36,198 nt of DNA from Hyphomicrobiales bacterium. Lineage in GTDB: Bacteria; Pseudomonadota; Alphaproteobacteria; Rhizobiales; Beijerinckiaceae. Each line of letters starts with the position of its first letter. Within the stretch, counting starts at the first letter, position 1. Location: contig PLRT01000146.1 in the NCBI GenBank assembly GCA_003164915.1, positions 1 to 36,198 of the forward strand, given 5' to 3'. Of the stretch, positions 26,948 to 35,542 are shown piece after piece. The translations under genes were made by a program, and so were the position numbers. The notes below the pieces were generated by a model. The model had not been told where the DNA came from. It saw only the letters and a list, made by a program, of their open reading frames with translations, and searched no databases.

Positions 26948-27574
26948 ATGACTGTCGTCGTCGCCTTCGGCGATTCCAACACCTGGGGTTACGAGCCCGG
27001 CGTAGGCGTGCGGTTTCCGCCCGACGTCCGCTGGACCGGCGTGATGCAGCGCGAGCTCGGCCCCGCCTGGCGGGTGATCGAGGAAGGTCTCAACGGGCGC
27101 ACCACCGTGTTCGACGATCCGATCGAGCCCGACCGGCGCGGCGCCGACTACCTGCCGCCGTGCCTGCGCAGCCACGCGCCGATCGATCTCCTGATCATTG
27201 CGCTCGGCTGCAACGATCTTAAGCTGCGCTTCTCCGCTTCGCCGGGCGACATCGCCAACGGCGCCGAGCGGCTGATCCAGATCGCCCGCGCCGAGCCGGT
27301 CGGCCCGAACGGCGCGCCGCCCGCGATCATCCTCGTCTCGCCGCCGCCGCTTGGGCGGCTAAGCGAGTTCGCCGAGATGTTCACGGGCGGAACGGAGAAG
27401 TCGAAACAACTCGCCGAGCGCTATCGCGTCGTCGCCGAGCGCAACAATGTCGGCTTCGTCGACGCCGGCGCATTCGTCGTCTGCTCCGATCGCGACGGCG
27501 TCCACCACGAGTCCGACCAGCACGCGATCCTCGGCCGCGCCATGGCGGCGGCGGCGCGCATGGTCCTTGCCTGA
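26948..27574 (+). CDS. SGNH/GDSL-family hydrolase (arylesterase-like)
   Basis: This 208-aa protein has the SGNH blocks: I with the catalytic Ser in FGDSNTWGYEPG, II Gly in EEGLNGRTT, III Asn in ALGCNDLK, and V with Asp and His in HHESDQHAILG. There is no signal peptide, so it is probably cytoplasmic. The closest recognisable group is that of arylesterase/acyl-transfer SGNH proteins of about 210 aa found in rhizobia. The substrate is unknown. It is divergent from the cytochrome c gene and 36 nt upstream of the MATE transporter, with which it may be co-transcribed. No good Shine-Dalgarno is visible. Confidence 0.9.
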   Translation: MTVVVAFGDSNTWGYEPGVGVRFPPDVRWTGVMQRELGPAWRVIEEGLNGRTTVFDDPIEPDRRGADYLPPCLRSHAPIDLLIIALGCNDLKLRFSASPGDIANGAERLIQIARAEPVGPNGAPPAIILVSPPPLGRLSEFAEMFTGGTEKSKQLAERYRVVAERNNVGFVDAGAFVVCSDRDGVHHESDQHAILGRAMAAAARMVLA

Positions 27575-27610
27575 GCGCGGCCGGCGCTCCGCTGCAGCGA
27601 CGCCACACCG

Positions 27611-29077
27611 ATGTCGAGCCCTGCCCAACTCAACATTGCGCCGCGCCGCTGGCTCATGCGCGAGATTTCCGCCACGCTCGCGCTGAGCGGGCCGATCGTG
27701 CTCGCCAATATCGCCGTCAACCTGATGACGACGACCGACGTGATGATGCTCGGCTGGCTGTCGCCGCGCGCGCTCGCCGCGGGCGCGCTCGGCCAATCGA
27801 TATACACGACGCTTTTGCTGTTCTGCATCGGCGTCGTCGGCGCGCTCGCGCCGCTCGCCGCCAGCCTGGTCGGCGCCGACCGCAAGGATACGGCGGGCCT
27901 GCGCGCCGCTCTTCATCAGACGCTCGGCAGCGCGTTGCTGCTCGCCGGACCCGCCTGGGTCCTGTTGTGGGCCACCGAACCGATCCTGCGCGCGATCGGC
28001 GAACCGGCCGACCTCGCGGCCGATGCGGCCCGCTATATGCATGCGCTGCAATGGGCGCTCGCTCCCGCTCTGCTCTATTTCTCCACGCGCTGCGCTTTCG
28101 CCGCGCTCGACCGGGTCGCGCCGACTCTGATCGCCGGGCTGATCGCCGTCGTCTTTAACGCCGGCGCGAATTACCTCCTCGTCTTCGGCAAGCTCGGCCT
28201 GCCGGCGCTGGGCGTCGTCGGTTCGGGCCTGGCGACGAGCCTGTCGCAGACCGTGATGATGCTGATTCTCGTCGGCTGGTCGTTCGTCGATCCGCATCTG
28301 CGACGCTACCGGCTGTTCGCCGCGCGGCCGCATTTTGATCGCGCCGCCTTTGTATCGCTTTGGCGGCTCGGCCTGCCGATCGGCGCGACGATTGCGGCGG
28401 AGGTCGGTATTTTCAGCGGCGCGGGCCTGGCGATGGGGCTGATCGGTCCGCACGCGCTCGAAGCGCACGCGATCGCGCTGCAGATCGCTTCGGTCGCCTT
28501 CATGGTCCCGCTCGGCCTCGGCCAGGCGGCGAGCGTGCGCGTCGGCCACGCCTACGGCGCGCGCGACGAACGCGCCGTGTCGCGCGCCGGCTGGACCGCG
28601 CTCGCCGTCACGATGGGCTATGTCGCGCTGTCGGCGACGGCGATGCTCGCCTTTCCGCGCCTGCTGATCGCCCCGTTTCTCGCCCACGACACGGCCGACC
28701 TCGACAAAATCGTCGCCCAGACGCTGTCGTTTCTGCAGATCGCGGCCCTGTTCCAGCTTTTCGACGGCGCGCAGGCGGCGCTCGCCAACATGCTGCGCGG
28801 CGTCCACGATTCGCGGTGGCCGGCGGCGATGGCGGTCGTCGGTTATTGGGCGATCGGCGCGCCGATCGGGATCGGCCTCGCCTTCTTCACCCCGCTCGCC
28901 GGCCGCGGTCTGTGGATCGGCCTCGCCTGCGGGCTCGCCGCGGTTTCGCTGCAATTGCTGTGGCGCTGGATCGGCCGGGAGCGGCGGGGGTTTTTTCCGC
29001 CGCCGTCGCCTCGCCTCGAGGTTGACGTCGAGTCGGGGCCGGCGGAAACTGTCGCGTCCGCACCATCGGGAGGCTGA
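27611..29077 (+). CDS. MATE family efflux transporter
   Basis: This 488-aa protein has twelve predicted membrane helices in two repeats and NorM-type sequence features: N-terminal ALSGPIVLANIAVNLMTTTDVMMLGWL, the segment ANMLRGVHDSRWPAAMAVVGYWAIGAPIG, and the central GLPIGATIAAEVGIFSGAGLAMGLIG. MATE proteins export cationic drugs or metabolites in exchange for H+ or Na+. ATG 27611 is followed by a 30-residue cytoplasmic lead. The C-terminus (about 460-488) is soluble. It sits between an SGNH hydrolase and a nucleoside hydrolase (5 nt from the latter), an uncommon grouping that hints at nucleoside or ester-modified metabolite handling, but this is inference. Confidence 0.93.
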   Translation: MSSPAQLNIAPRRWLMREISATLALSGPIVLANIAVNLMTTTDVMMLGWLSPRALAAGALGQSIYTTLLLFCIGVVGALAPLAASLVGADRKDTAGLRAALHQTLGSALLLAGPAWVLLWATEPILRAIGEPADLAADAARYMHALQWALAPALLYFSTRCAFAALDRVAPTLIAGLIAVVFNAGANYLLVFGKLGLPALGVVGSGLATSLSQTVMMLILVGWSFVDPHLRRYRLFAARPHFDRAAFVSLWRLGLPIGATIAAEVGIFSGAGLAMGLIGPHALEAHAIALQIASVAFMVPLGLGQAASVRVGHAYGARDERAVSRAGWTALAVTMGYVALSATAMLAFPRLLIAPFLAHDTADLDKIVAQTLSFLQIAALFQLFDGAQAALANMLRGVHDSRWPAAMAVVGYWAIGAPIGIGLAFFTPLAGRGLWIGLACGLAAVSLQLLWRWIGRERRGFFPPPSPRLEVDVESGPAETVASAPSGG

Positions 29078-29081
29078 CGCC

Positions 29082-30065
29082 ATGCCCGCACGCGCGACGC
29101 GGCTCGTCATCGACGTCGACACCGGCATCGACGACGCTTTCGCGCTCCTTTACGCCTGCGCCAGTCCGCGCGCGCGACTGGTCGGCGTCTCGACCGTCGT
29201 CGGCAACGTCGATCTCGCCAGCGCGACGCGCAACACCAGCGCCGTGCTGGCGCTCGCCCGGCGCGCCGAGGTGCCGGTTTGGCCGGGCTGCGCGGCGCCG
29301 ATGCTGCGGGCGCAAAATGACGCAAGGCTGTTCCACGGGCCGAGCGGCCTGGGTTACGCCGAACTGCCCGAGCCCGCGGCGAAACCGGCGCCAATGCATG
29401 CGATTGACGCGATCCTCGCCGCGGCGAGCGTCGAGCCCGGCGCGCTGACGCTGGTCGCCACCGGGCCGCTGACCAACATCGCAGCGGCGCTGCTGCGCGA
29501 ACCGGCCCTGCCGCGCCTGCTGGGGCGACTGGTGCTGATGGGCGGCGCCTATCGCGAGGGCGGCAACGTCACGCCGGCGGCGGAGTTCAACATCTGGCAC
29601 GACCCGGAAGCGGCGCGCATCGTGTTCCGCGCCTTCGCCGCCGACGGAGCGGCGCCGCTCGTCGCCGTCGGACTCGACGTGACGCGACAGGCGCAACTGC
29701 GCCCCGCCGACCTCGACCACCTCGAGCGCCGTTGCTCCGGCCTGCCGCACGGCCCCGCGCTTCTGCGCTTCCTCCACGATTCATCGCGTCACTATTTCGA
29801 TACGATGGAGAAACACACCGGCGCGCGCGTCTTCACTCTGCACGACCCGCTCGCGGTCGCAGCCGCGATCGACCCGTCGCTGATCGTCACCCAGAGGGCG
29901 ACGGTCGAAGTCGAGACGACGGGAACGCTGACGAGCGGCATGACCGTCGCCGACTGGCGCGGCGTCTGGGGTCGTCCGCCCAACGTCGACGTCGCCATCG
30001 AGGTCGAAGCGCCGCGCTTCCTCGCCGACTTCCTCGACGCGATGGAGCGGCTGGCGCGCGGGTGA
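29082..30065 (+). CDS. Nucleoside hydrolase (IUNH family)
   Basis: This 327-aa enzyme has the calcium-binding signature DVDTGIDDAFALLYA (11-25), TNIAAALLREP and MGGAYREGGNVTPAAEFNI in the substrate site, and the C-terminal HDPLAVAAAIDP. These are the diagnostic blocks of inosine-uridine-type nucleoside hydrolases, which cut the N-glycosidic bond of ribonucleosides. Start ATG 29082 has GGGAGG upstream and lies 5 nt after the MATE stop; the track start (29022) is inside the MATE gene. Base specificity (purine or pyrimidine) cannot be decided here. It has no signal peptide, so it is intracellular. Confidence 0.94.
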   Translation: MPARATRLVIDVDTGIDDAFALLYACASPRARLVGVSTVVGNVDLASATRNTSAVLALARRAEVPVWPGCAAPMLRAQNDARLFHGPSGLGYAELPEPAAKPAPMHAIDAILAAASVEPGALTLVATGPLTNIAAALLREPALPRLLGRLVLMGGAYREGGNVTPAAEFNIWHDPEAARIVFRAFAADGAAPLVAVGLDVTRQAQLRPADLDHLERRCSGLPHGPALLRFLHDSSRHYFDTMEKHTGARVFTLHDPLAVAAAIDPSLIVTQRATVEVETTGTLTSGMTVADWRGVWGRPPNVDVAIEVEAPRFLADFLDAMERLARG

Positions 30066-30097
30066 ACCAGCGGCCGCCCTCGGCCGACGGCGCCTCC

Positions 30098-30637
30098 TTA
30101 CGCTTTCGACTGCGCCGCGGCGCGGGCGACCCCTTCCCTGACCAGGCGGCGCGCTTCTTCGGCGTCGCCCCAGCGGACAATCTTGACCCATTTGCCCGGC
30201 TCGAGATCCTTGTAGTGGGCGAAGAAGTGCTCGATCTGCTTGAGGGTGATGTCGGGCAGGTCGGTGAAATTCTGCACCTTTGCGTAGCGCTGGGTGAGCT
30301 TGGCCGACGGCACAGCGAGCAGCTTTTCGTCGCCGCCGGCTTCGTCCTCCATCAGCAGCACGCCGACGATGCGGCAGCTCATGAACGCGCCCGGCACGAT
30401 CGCGCGGGTGTTGGCGACGATGACGTCGCACGGGTCACCGTCGTCCGACAGCGTGTGCGGGATGAAGCCGTAATTGCCGGGGTAGCGCATCGACGTATAG
30501 AGGAACCTGTCGACCTTCAGCGCGCCGCTCGCCTTGTCCATCTCGTACTTGATCGGCTCGCCGCCGATCGGCACTTCGATGACGACGTTGACTTCCGCCG
30601 GCGCGTTCTCGCCGATCGACACCGCTTGCAGGTTCAC
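30098..30637 (-). CDS. ppa: Inorganic pyrophosphatase (family I)
   Basis: This 179-aa soluble enzyme hydrolyses pyrophosphate to phosphate, pulling biosynthetic reactions forward. Family I blocks are present: [37 protein letters not shown] with the conserved metal-binding Asp residues, and [17 protein letters not shown]. The start is GTG 30637, with CGGAG about 10 nt upstream. It faces the nucleoside hydrolase convergently (32 nt gap) and has the GNAT gene behind it on the same strand. Confidence 0.97.
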   Translation of the reverse strand: MNLQAVSIGENAPAEVNVVIEVPIGGEPIKYEMDKASGALKVDRFLYTSMRYPGNYGFIPHTLSDDGDPCDVIVANTRAIVPGAFMSCRIVGVLLMEDEAGGDEKLLAVPSAKLTQRYAKVQNFTDLPDITLKQIEHFFAHYKDLEPGKWVKIVRWGDAEEARRLVREGVARAAAQSKA

Positions 30638-30711
30638 GGGGAAGTTGCTCCGAGATCGAGAGGAGAAAGCGCGGCCCAGTCTTCAGGCGCGGCGCGGCCG
30701 CAACCTGCGGT

Positions 30712-31218
30712 TCAATCGAACCCGAACGCGACGCGTTCGCGCGTGTCGGCGCCGAACTGTTCCGGCGCCCGGCGCACGATACGCCCGCCGAGGCGCCGAT
30801 AGAAGCCGACCGCACGGTCGTTTCCGGCCAGCGCCCACACGACGAAGGTCGGATAGCCGTGCGCGGCGAGATCGCGCTGCGCGGCCTCGAACATGCGTCG
30901 GCCGAGGCCGCCGCCTTGATATTCCGGAGCGAGATAGAGCTCAAAAATCTCGCCGCTGTAGGCCAGCGACGGCATGCGGTTGCGGCCGTAGCTGGCGTAG
31001 CCGGCGACCATATCGGCGAAGTCGAGTACGATGAGGCGCGTCCCGCCGGAGATGGCGCGCCGCCACCACGCAGGGCCGCGGCGGGTGATCATCCGCTCGA
31101 GCTCGCGCCCGGGGATGACCCCGCGATAAGCCTCGCGCCAGGCCTCGTCGTGGACGCGCGCGATGCCCGCCTCGTCGCCGAACCGCGCGCCACGAATGGA
31201 TATGACCGTCTCGACCAT
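30712..31218 (-). CDS. GNAT family N-acetyltransferase
   Basis: This 168-aa protein is of the GNAT fold. It begins ISIRGARFGDEAGIARVHDEAWREAYRG, typical of GNATs of the YhbS/RimI-like 'DAE.IA.VH..AWR..Y.G' type. The acetyl-CoA site is LYLAPEYQGGGLGRRMFEAAQ (Q-x-x-G-x-G here QGGGLG), and WALAGNDRAVGFYRRLGG closes the domain. I chose ATG 31218 (MVETVISIRG); the longer track start includes an unlikely Pro/Arg-rich leader and runs past the divergent upstream region. The acceptor is unknown. Confidence 0.9.
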   Translation of the reverse strand: MVETVISIRGARFGDEAGIARVHDEAWREAYRGVIPGRELERMITRRGPAWWRRAISGGTRLIVLDFADMVAGYASYGRNRMPSLAYSGEIFELYLAPEYQGGGLGRRMFEAAQRDLAAHGYPTFVVWALAGNDRAVGFYRRLGGRIVRRAPEQFGADTRERVAFGFD

Positions 31219-31390
31219 GGCGACGAGGTTACGTCCAGCCGCGCCCGCGCCGCAAGGCCCCCTCGACAGGCCTCGGAAAGAATCGTCTCCCGCTCGCGGA
31301 GCCGCGGGAAAAGCCGGCTTCGCCATTTTCATGTCGGAATTTCTCGGCATCCATGCTAACCAGAATCGCCTGCCTGGAGCGAGGGATTGC

Positions 31391-32206
31391 ATGTCGGCGC
31401 CGCAATGGCTTGTGCGCTTTTCGCGCGGCGCGGCGTTCGTCGCGGCGGCGTGGTCGTGCGGGTCCGTCGACGCGCGCGCCGAGATGCTTCATGCGACCTA
31501 CAACGTCTCGCTGGTCGGCCTGCAGATCGGCGTCGCCAATCTTGACGCCAATCTGACGCCGACAAGCTATGCGATCGACGCTCGCGCCAAGATCACCGGC
31601 CTCGCCTATTGGTTCTCGCGCGCCCGCGGCGCTTCGAGCGGCCAGGGCGCGATCGTCAACAATCGCGTCGTCCCCGCCACCTTCGCGACGATCGCCTCCA
31701 ACGCGAGCATGACGCGCACGATTCGGATGTCGCTTTCCGCCAATGCGGTGAAGGACGTCGACATCACGCCGCCGTTCGATGAGAAGCCCGACCGCGTGCC
31801 GCTGACCGAAAAGGACGAGCAGGGCGTGGTCGACCCGGTCGGCGCCGTCGTCATGCCGGTCCCCGCCAAGGGTCCGCTGGTCGGGCCGGATTCGTGCGAT
31901 CGCAAGATTCCGGTGTTTGACGGCTACACGCGGTTCGACGTCGATCTGACCTATGTCGGGCAACGCGAGGTCTCGACCAAGGGCTACAAGGGGCCGGTCG
32001 CGGTCTGTGCGGTGCGCTACACGCCGATCGCCGGCCAGCGGCGCGACCGCCCGGCGACCAAGTTCATGGCCGACAACAAGGACCTCGAAGTGTGGTTGGC
32101 GCCGGTCGCCGGCGCGCATGTGCTGATGCCGTTCCGCATCTCGGCGCGCACGATGATCGGCATGACCGTGATCGAGGCCTCCGAATTCCGCCTCGACGGC
32201 GAGTGA
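31391..32206 (+). CDS. DUF3108 domain periplasmic protein
   Basis: This 271-aa protein has a Sec signal (MSAPQWLVRFSRGAAFVAAA; cut near DARA|EMLHA) and then the DUF3108 pattern. It begins ATYNVSLVGLQIGVANLDAN, followed by YAIDARAKITGLAYWFSRARGAS, a run of beta strands, an internal Cys pair (DSCDRKI and AVCAVRY) and the ending VWLAPVAGAHVLMPFRISARTMIGMTVIEAS. It is conserved in alphaproteobacteria and its role is unknown. ATG 31391 has GAGGGA upstream; the track start at 31163 runs through the divergent GNAT gene. It is convergent with DUF1178 to its right. Confidence 0.88.
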   Translation: MSAPQWLVRFSRGAAFVAAAWSCGSVDARAEMLHATYNVSLVGLQIGVANLDANLTPTSYAIDARAKITGLAYWFSRARGASSGQGAIVNNRVVPATFATIASNASMTRTIRMSLSANAVKDVDITPPFDEKPDRVPLTEKDEQGVVDPVGAVVMPVPAKGPLVGPDSCDRKIPVFDGYTRFDVDLTYVGQREVSTKGYKGPVAVCAVRYTPIAGQRRDRPATKFMADNKDLEVWLAPVAGAHVLMPFRISARTMIGMTVIEASEFRLDGE

Positions 32207-32218
32207 CGCGCGCGCTCG

Positions 32219-32653
32219 TCAGTTGAACTCGTCGGGCGGGACGGGCATCGGCAGCACGTCGACGCCCTCCTCCAGCAACGCTTCAACCTCCGCTCCGCTC
32301 GCCCGGCCGCGGATTGCGCGCTCCGGCGTATCGCCGGCGTGCATCGACCGCGCGATCTCGGCGAACTTGCCTCCGACGTCGTCGGTGTTGGCCTCGATCT
32401 CGCGATGCAGGGCCGTGACCGCATCGCGCAGCGCGCGCCGGCGCCGATCGAGCAGCGCGACTTCCCCAGGCGCCGCATTCGCCCGCGCTGCGCCCACGAT
32501 CGCCGGCGCCATGATCGCCTTGGCGACCTTGCTCGATCCGCATTCGGGACAGACGATCAGGCTCCGCCGCGCCTGCAGGTCGTAAGCTGCGGCGTCGGGG
32601 AACCAGCTTTCGAAATCGTGCCCCTTCTCGCAAGCGAGGGCGTATTTGATCAT
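32219..32653 (-). CDS. DUF1178 family protein
   Basis: This 144-aa protein starts MIKYALACEKGHDFESWFPD and has the Cys pair CPECGSSKVAKAIMAP, a typical zinc-ribbon-like N-terminus of DUF1178. The C-terminal part is helical and Glu-rich. Function is unknown; it is frequent next to glutaredoxin and comF in alphaproteobacteria, as here. The grxC stop is only 3 nt upstream, so the pair is co-transcribed. Confidence 0.93.
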   Translation of the reverse strand: MIKYALACEKGHDFESWFPDAAAYDLQARRSLIVCPECGSSKVAKAIMAPAIVGAARANAAPGEVALLDRRRRALRDAVTALHREIEANTDDVGGKFAEIARSMHAGDTPERAIRGRASGAEVEALLEEGVDVLPMPVPPDEFN

Positions 32654-32656
32654 CGT

Positions 32657-32914
32657 TCAGCCCGCCAGCAGCGAGTCCAGCCGCCCGGCGCTTTCCAGGT
32701 CGTAGAGGTCGTCGCAGCCGCCGACGTGGGCGGCGCCGATAAAGACCTGCGGCACGGTCGACCGACCGCCCGCCTTGACGGCCATCGCCACCTGCGCGGC
32801 GCGGTCGCCGTCGACGCTGATCTCTTCGAACGCCGCCCCTTTTCGCCGCAACAGATCCTTGGCGGCGTGGCAATAGGGGCAGGATGACTTCGTGTAGATG
32901 ACGATCGGCGGCAA
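32657..32914 (-). CDS. grxC: Glutaredoxin 3
   Basis: This 85-aa protein has the dithiol active site CPYC (12-15) in YTKSSCPYCHAAKDLL, the cis-Pro STVPQVFIG and the GSH-binding GGCDDLYDL, giving the standard glutaredoxin fold and the length of GrxC. It reduces disulphides with glutathione. The track start is TTG 32914 and no good alternative exists in frame. A promoter-like pair lies just upstream at 32955-32983. It lies between comF and DUF1178 on the same strand. Confidence 0.94.
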   Translation of the reverse strand: MPPIVIYTKSSCPYCHAAKDLLRRKGAAFEEISVDGDRAAQVAMAVKAGGRSTVPQVFIGAAHVGGCDDLYDLESAGRLDSLLAG

Positions 32915-32954
32915 GATCTCGACCCCGTCCGGCGCAATCGCCGATCCCGAGACA

Positions 32955-32983
32955 ATATATGGGCTGTCACGCCCCGCTCACAA
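32955..32983 (-). promoter_or_regulatory. Putative promoter of grxC-DUF1178
   Basis: On the minus strand TTGTGA (32983-32978), 17 nt, ATATAT (32960-32955) is close to a sigma70 promoter with ideal spacing. It overlaps the last codons of comF (stop at 32969-32967). It would start transcription about 35 nt before the grxC start, so grxC-DUF1178 could be transcribed apart from comF. Confidence 0.5.
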
Positions 32984-33746
32984 CCCGGGCGAAGACGAGC
33001 AGGTCGACGTCGACCGCGCCCGCCCTCAGCAGCGCGCGAGCGGCGGCGTTGGCGGTCGCGCCAGACGTCACCACGTCGTCGACCAGGACGATCCGCATGC
33101 CGGCCAGCGGCGCTCCGGGGGCGGCGCGAAACGCTCCCTGCATGTTGGCGGCGCGCTGCTCGCGGCTCAGCCCGACCTGGCTGCGGGTGGATTTGACCCG
33201 TACGAGCCACTGCGGCTCGAATCGCCTGCCGCTCGCCGCCGCCACGGCCTGAGCGAGCGCCGCCGCCTGGTTGAATCGCCGTCGCCACAGTCTCAGCGGA
33301 TGGAGCGGCACCGGCACGATGGCGTCGACGTCGGCGAGCACGTCGGTCCCCGCCCGCGCCATCCATGCGCCGAGCGGCTTCGCCAAATCGCCGCGATCGG
33401 AGTATTTCAGCCGATGGACCAGCCGGCGCGCCGGCCCGTCCTCGAACCGCGCCACCGCGCGCGCGCGGCGGAACGCCGGCGGATCAGCGATCGCCTGCGG
33501 AGAGAGCAGCCCTTCGCCGAGGTCCTGTTCGAACGGCGTGCCGAGCCGGTCGCAGAACGGCCGCTCGATGAAGCGCATCGCCCGCCAGCAGTCCGGGCAT
33601 AGTCCGCCGCGGGCGCCGGTGGCGGCGCGGCAGGCCAGGCAGGTCGGCGGGTAGAGCGCGTCGAGCGCGGCGCGGCCGAATGCGGTGAAAAACTGGCCGA
33701 TCCGCCCGCGCGGCGACGCCTCGGCTCCGGCCTGCGACAGGCTCAT
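32967..33746 (-). CDS. comF: ComF family protein (phosphoribosyltransferase-like)
   Basis: This 259-aa protein has an N-terminal zinc-ribbon with Cys36/Cys39 (CLAC) and Cys50/Cys53 (CPDC), then a type-I phosphoribosyltransferase domain with the PRPP loop RIVLVDDVVTSGATANA near the C-terminus. The double domain is typical of ComF/GntX. The family is linked to natural transformation in some bacteria, but its chemistry is not settled. Start ATG 33746 is chosen because the track ORF to 34313 runs antisense through the methyltransferase gene. No Shine-Dalgarno is seen before it. It is divergent from the methyltransferase, 109 nt apart. Confidence 0.9.
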   Translation of the reverse strand: MSLSQAGAEASPRGRIGQFFTAFGRAALDALYPPTCLACRAATGARGGLCPDCWRAMRFIERPFCDRLGTPFEQDLGEGLLSPQAIADPPAFRRARAVARFEDGPARRLVHRLKYSDRGDLAKPLGAWMARAGTDVLADVDAIVPVPLHPLRLWRRRFNQAAALAQAVAAASGRRFEPQWLVRVKSTRSQVGLSREQRAANMQGAFRAAPGAPLAGMRIVLVDDVVTSGATANAAARALLRAGAVDVDLLVFARVVSGA

Positions 33747-33855
33747 GGGGGGAGTAAAGCAGGAATTCGCTGTCGTGGGAACGGCGATTTCGCCGCGCCG
33801 GCGGCGCCGGGGATGCGCTTTGCGCTCGTCCGCGCGACGCGCGATAACTCCGCCC

Positions 33856-34758
33856 GTGTCCGTTTCCGCGCCGCCCGAAATCTTCGACCGCGCTCTCCTC
33901 GCCGTGCGTCTCGATCGCGCCTGGCGGCGCGCTGCCGACCGCCCCGGCGCCGATTTTCTGCTCCGCCGCGCGGCCGACGAGCTTGCCGATCGGCTTCTCC
34001 TGGTCAAGCGCGCATTCGCGTTCGCCGTCGACGTCGGCGCGCCCGGCCCGCATGCGGCCGCCGCGCTGGCCGGCCGCCCCGGCGGCGGCGCGACCTTGCG
34101 CCTGGCGCCGACCGCCGCCAGCGCCGGATCGGGCGACTTCGCCGTCCTCGTCGGCGACGCCGAGCGGCTGCCGCTCGCCGAGGCGAGCGTCGACCTGGTC
34201 GTCTCGCTGATGGCGCTGCACCACGTCAACGATCTGCCCGGCGCGTTGATCCAGATCCGCCGCGCGCTGCGGCCCGACGGGCTGCTGATCGCCGCGCTCG
34301 CCGGCGGCGACACGCTGACGGAGCTGCGTCAGAGCCTGACGATCGCCGAAAGCGAGGTCGCTGGCGGCGTCTCTCCGCGGGTCGCGCCCTTCGCCGACGC
34401 GCGCGCGCTCGGCGGACTGCTTCAGCGCGCCGGCTTCGCGCTGCCGGTGGTCGATGTCGACACGGTCGTGGCGCGCTACGCCGACATGCTCGCGCTGATG
34501 CACGACCTGCGCGCTTTCGGCGCGGCGAACGCCCTGGTCGAGCGCAGCCGAAAGCCGCTCCAACGCGCCGTTTTGGCGCGCACGGCGGAGATCTACGCCG
34601 AGCGCTTCGCCGACGCCGGCGGACGGTTGCGCGCGACCTTCGAGACGGTCTGGTTGACCGGCTGGGCGCCGCACGAAAGCCAGCCAAAGCCGCTTCGGCC
34701 CGGTTCGGCGACGGCGCGGCTCGCCGACGCGCTCAGGCCGCGAGAGGACGATCGATGA
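33856..34758 (+). CDS. SAM-dependent methyltransferase-like protein (BioC/NDUFAF5-like)
   Basis: This 300-aa protein is probably begun by GTG 33856 (MSVSAPPEIFDRALL), as the 'IFDRALL..R..RA' N-terminus is that of alphaproteobacterial BioC/NDUFAF5-type methyltransferases. The remaining motifs are VDLVVSLMALHHVNDLPGALIQIRRALRPDGLLIAAL and RVAPFADARALGGLLQRAGF. Motif I is unusual, reading VDVGAPGPHAA instead of the glycine-rich GxGxG. No Shine-Dalgarno is visible near the start, and the track start at 33685 lies in the divergent comF gene. The stop overlaps the next gene by ATGA. Confidence 0.82.
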   Translation: MSVSAPPEIFDRALLAVRLDRAWRRAADRPGADFLLRRAADELADRLLLVKRAFAFAVDVGAPGPHAAAALAGRPGGGATLRLAPTAASAGSGDFAVLVGDAERLPLAEASVDLVVSLMALHHVNDLPGALIQIRRALRPDGLLIAALAGGDTLTELRQSLTIAESEVAGGVSPRVAPFADARALGGLLQRAGFALPVVDVDTVVARYADMLALMHDLRAFGAANALVERSRKPLQRAVLARTAEIYAERFADAGGRLRATFETVWLTGWAPHESQPKPLRPGSATARLADALRPREDDR

Positions 34759-35459
34759 TCCCGTGGGTCCAGCTCGGCAAGGCGCCGGTTCCCGGCGGCG
34801 GCGAAGTGCGGTTGATGCGGCGCGGCGCCGAATTCTCGATCCGCCTGGGCGTCAAGGAGCTGATGAACAGCCGCATCAGCGGTTCGGAGGAAGCGCTCGC
34901 CGCGCTCGCCTGCGCAAGAATCCGCGAACGCGCCCGGCCGAGCGTCCTCGTCGGCGGCTTGGGCATGGGCTTCACCTTGCGGGCCGCGCTCGCCGCCCTC
35001 GGCGCCGACGCGCGCGTCGATGTCGCCGAACTCATTCCCGCGGTCGCGCAATGGGCGGAGAGCGAAATGGCGGAAATCTTCGCCGGCTCGCTCGGCGACC
35101 CGCGCGTGCGCCTCGAACTGGCCGACGTCGCCAAGCTCATCGACGTAGGCGGCGCGGCCTACGACGCAATCCTGCTCGACGTCGATAACGGCCCGGAGGG
35201 CTTCACCCGGCTGGCCAACGATCGGCTCTATGACGCGCGCGGCCTCGCGGCCGCCCGCGCCGCGCTGACGCCTGGCGGCGTGCTCGCCGTCTGGTCGTCG
35301 GGCCCCGACCGGAAATTCACCCGGCGGCTCCGCGACGCGGGGTTTCTGACCGAGGAAGTCGCCGCGCGCGCCCGCGGCGCCCGCGGCGGCGCCCGTCATG
35401 TCATCTGGATCGCGACGCGGCCCGTCGACGCGCGCAAAGGCGCGCCGCCGAGGCGTTAG
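34755..35459 (+). CDS. Spermidine synthase-like methyltransferase-fold protein
   Basis: This 234-aa protein begins at ATG 34755, overlapping the previous stop. It has a Rossmann SAM-type loop VLVGGLGMGFTLRAALA, then VDVAELIPAVAQWA, and YDAILLDVDNGPEG, which resemble the spermidine synthase family (SpeE fold) found as a stand-alone 'spermine/spermidine synthase-like' protein in alphaproteobacteria. The polyamine-pocket residues of a true SpeE are not obvious, so I do not assign that reaction. Co-translation with the methyltransferase suggests a shared pathway. The track entry starts at 33813, in another frame of the preceding gene. Confidence 0.85.
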   Translation: MIPWVQLGKAPVPGGGEVRLMRRGAEFSIRLGVKELMNSRISGSEEALAALACARIRERARPSVLVGGLGMGFTLRAALAALGADARVDVAELIPAVAQWAESEMAEIFAGSLGDPRVRLELADVAKLIDVGGAAYDAILLDVDNGPEGFTRLANDRLYDARGLAAARAALTPGGVLAVWSSGPDRKFTRRLRDAGFLTEEVAARARGARGGARHVIWIATRPVDARKGAPPRR

Positions 35460-35542
35460 GGCGCCAGGCCGCTGGACTGCGGCCCGAATCTCCCTAAATT
35501 GGGTTCGTCGACGACGGGCGGGAAACCGCCGGAAAGGCGGGC

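Noticed and set aside
27359-29128. 589-aa open frame antisense to the MATE gene
   Set aside because: Charged repetitive sequence characteristic of the antisense of membrane-protein codons.
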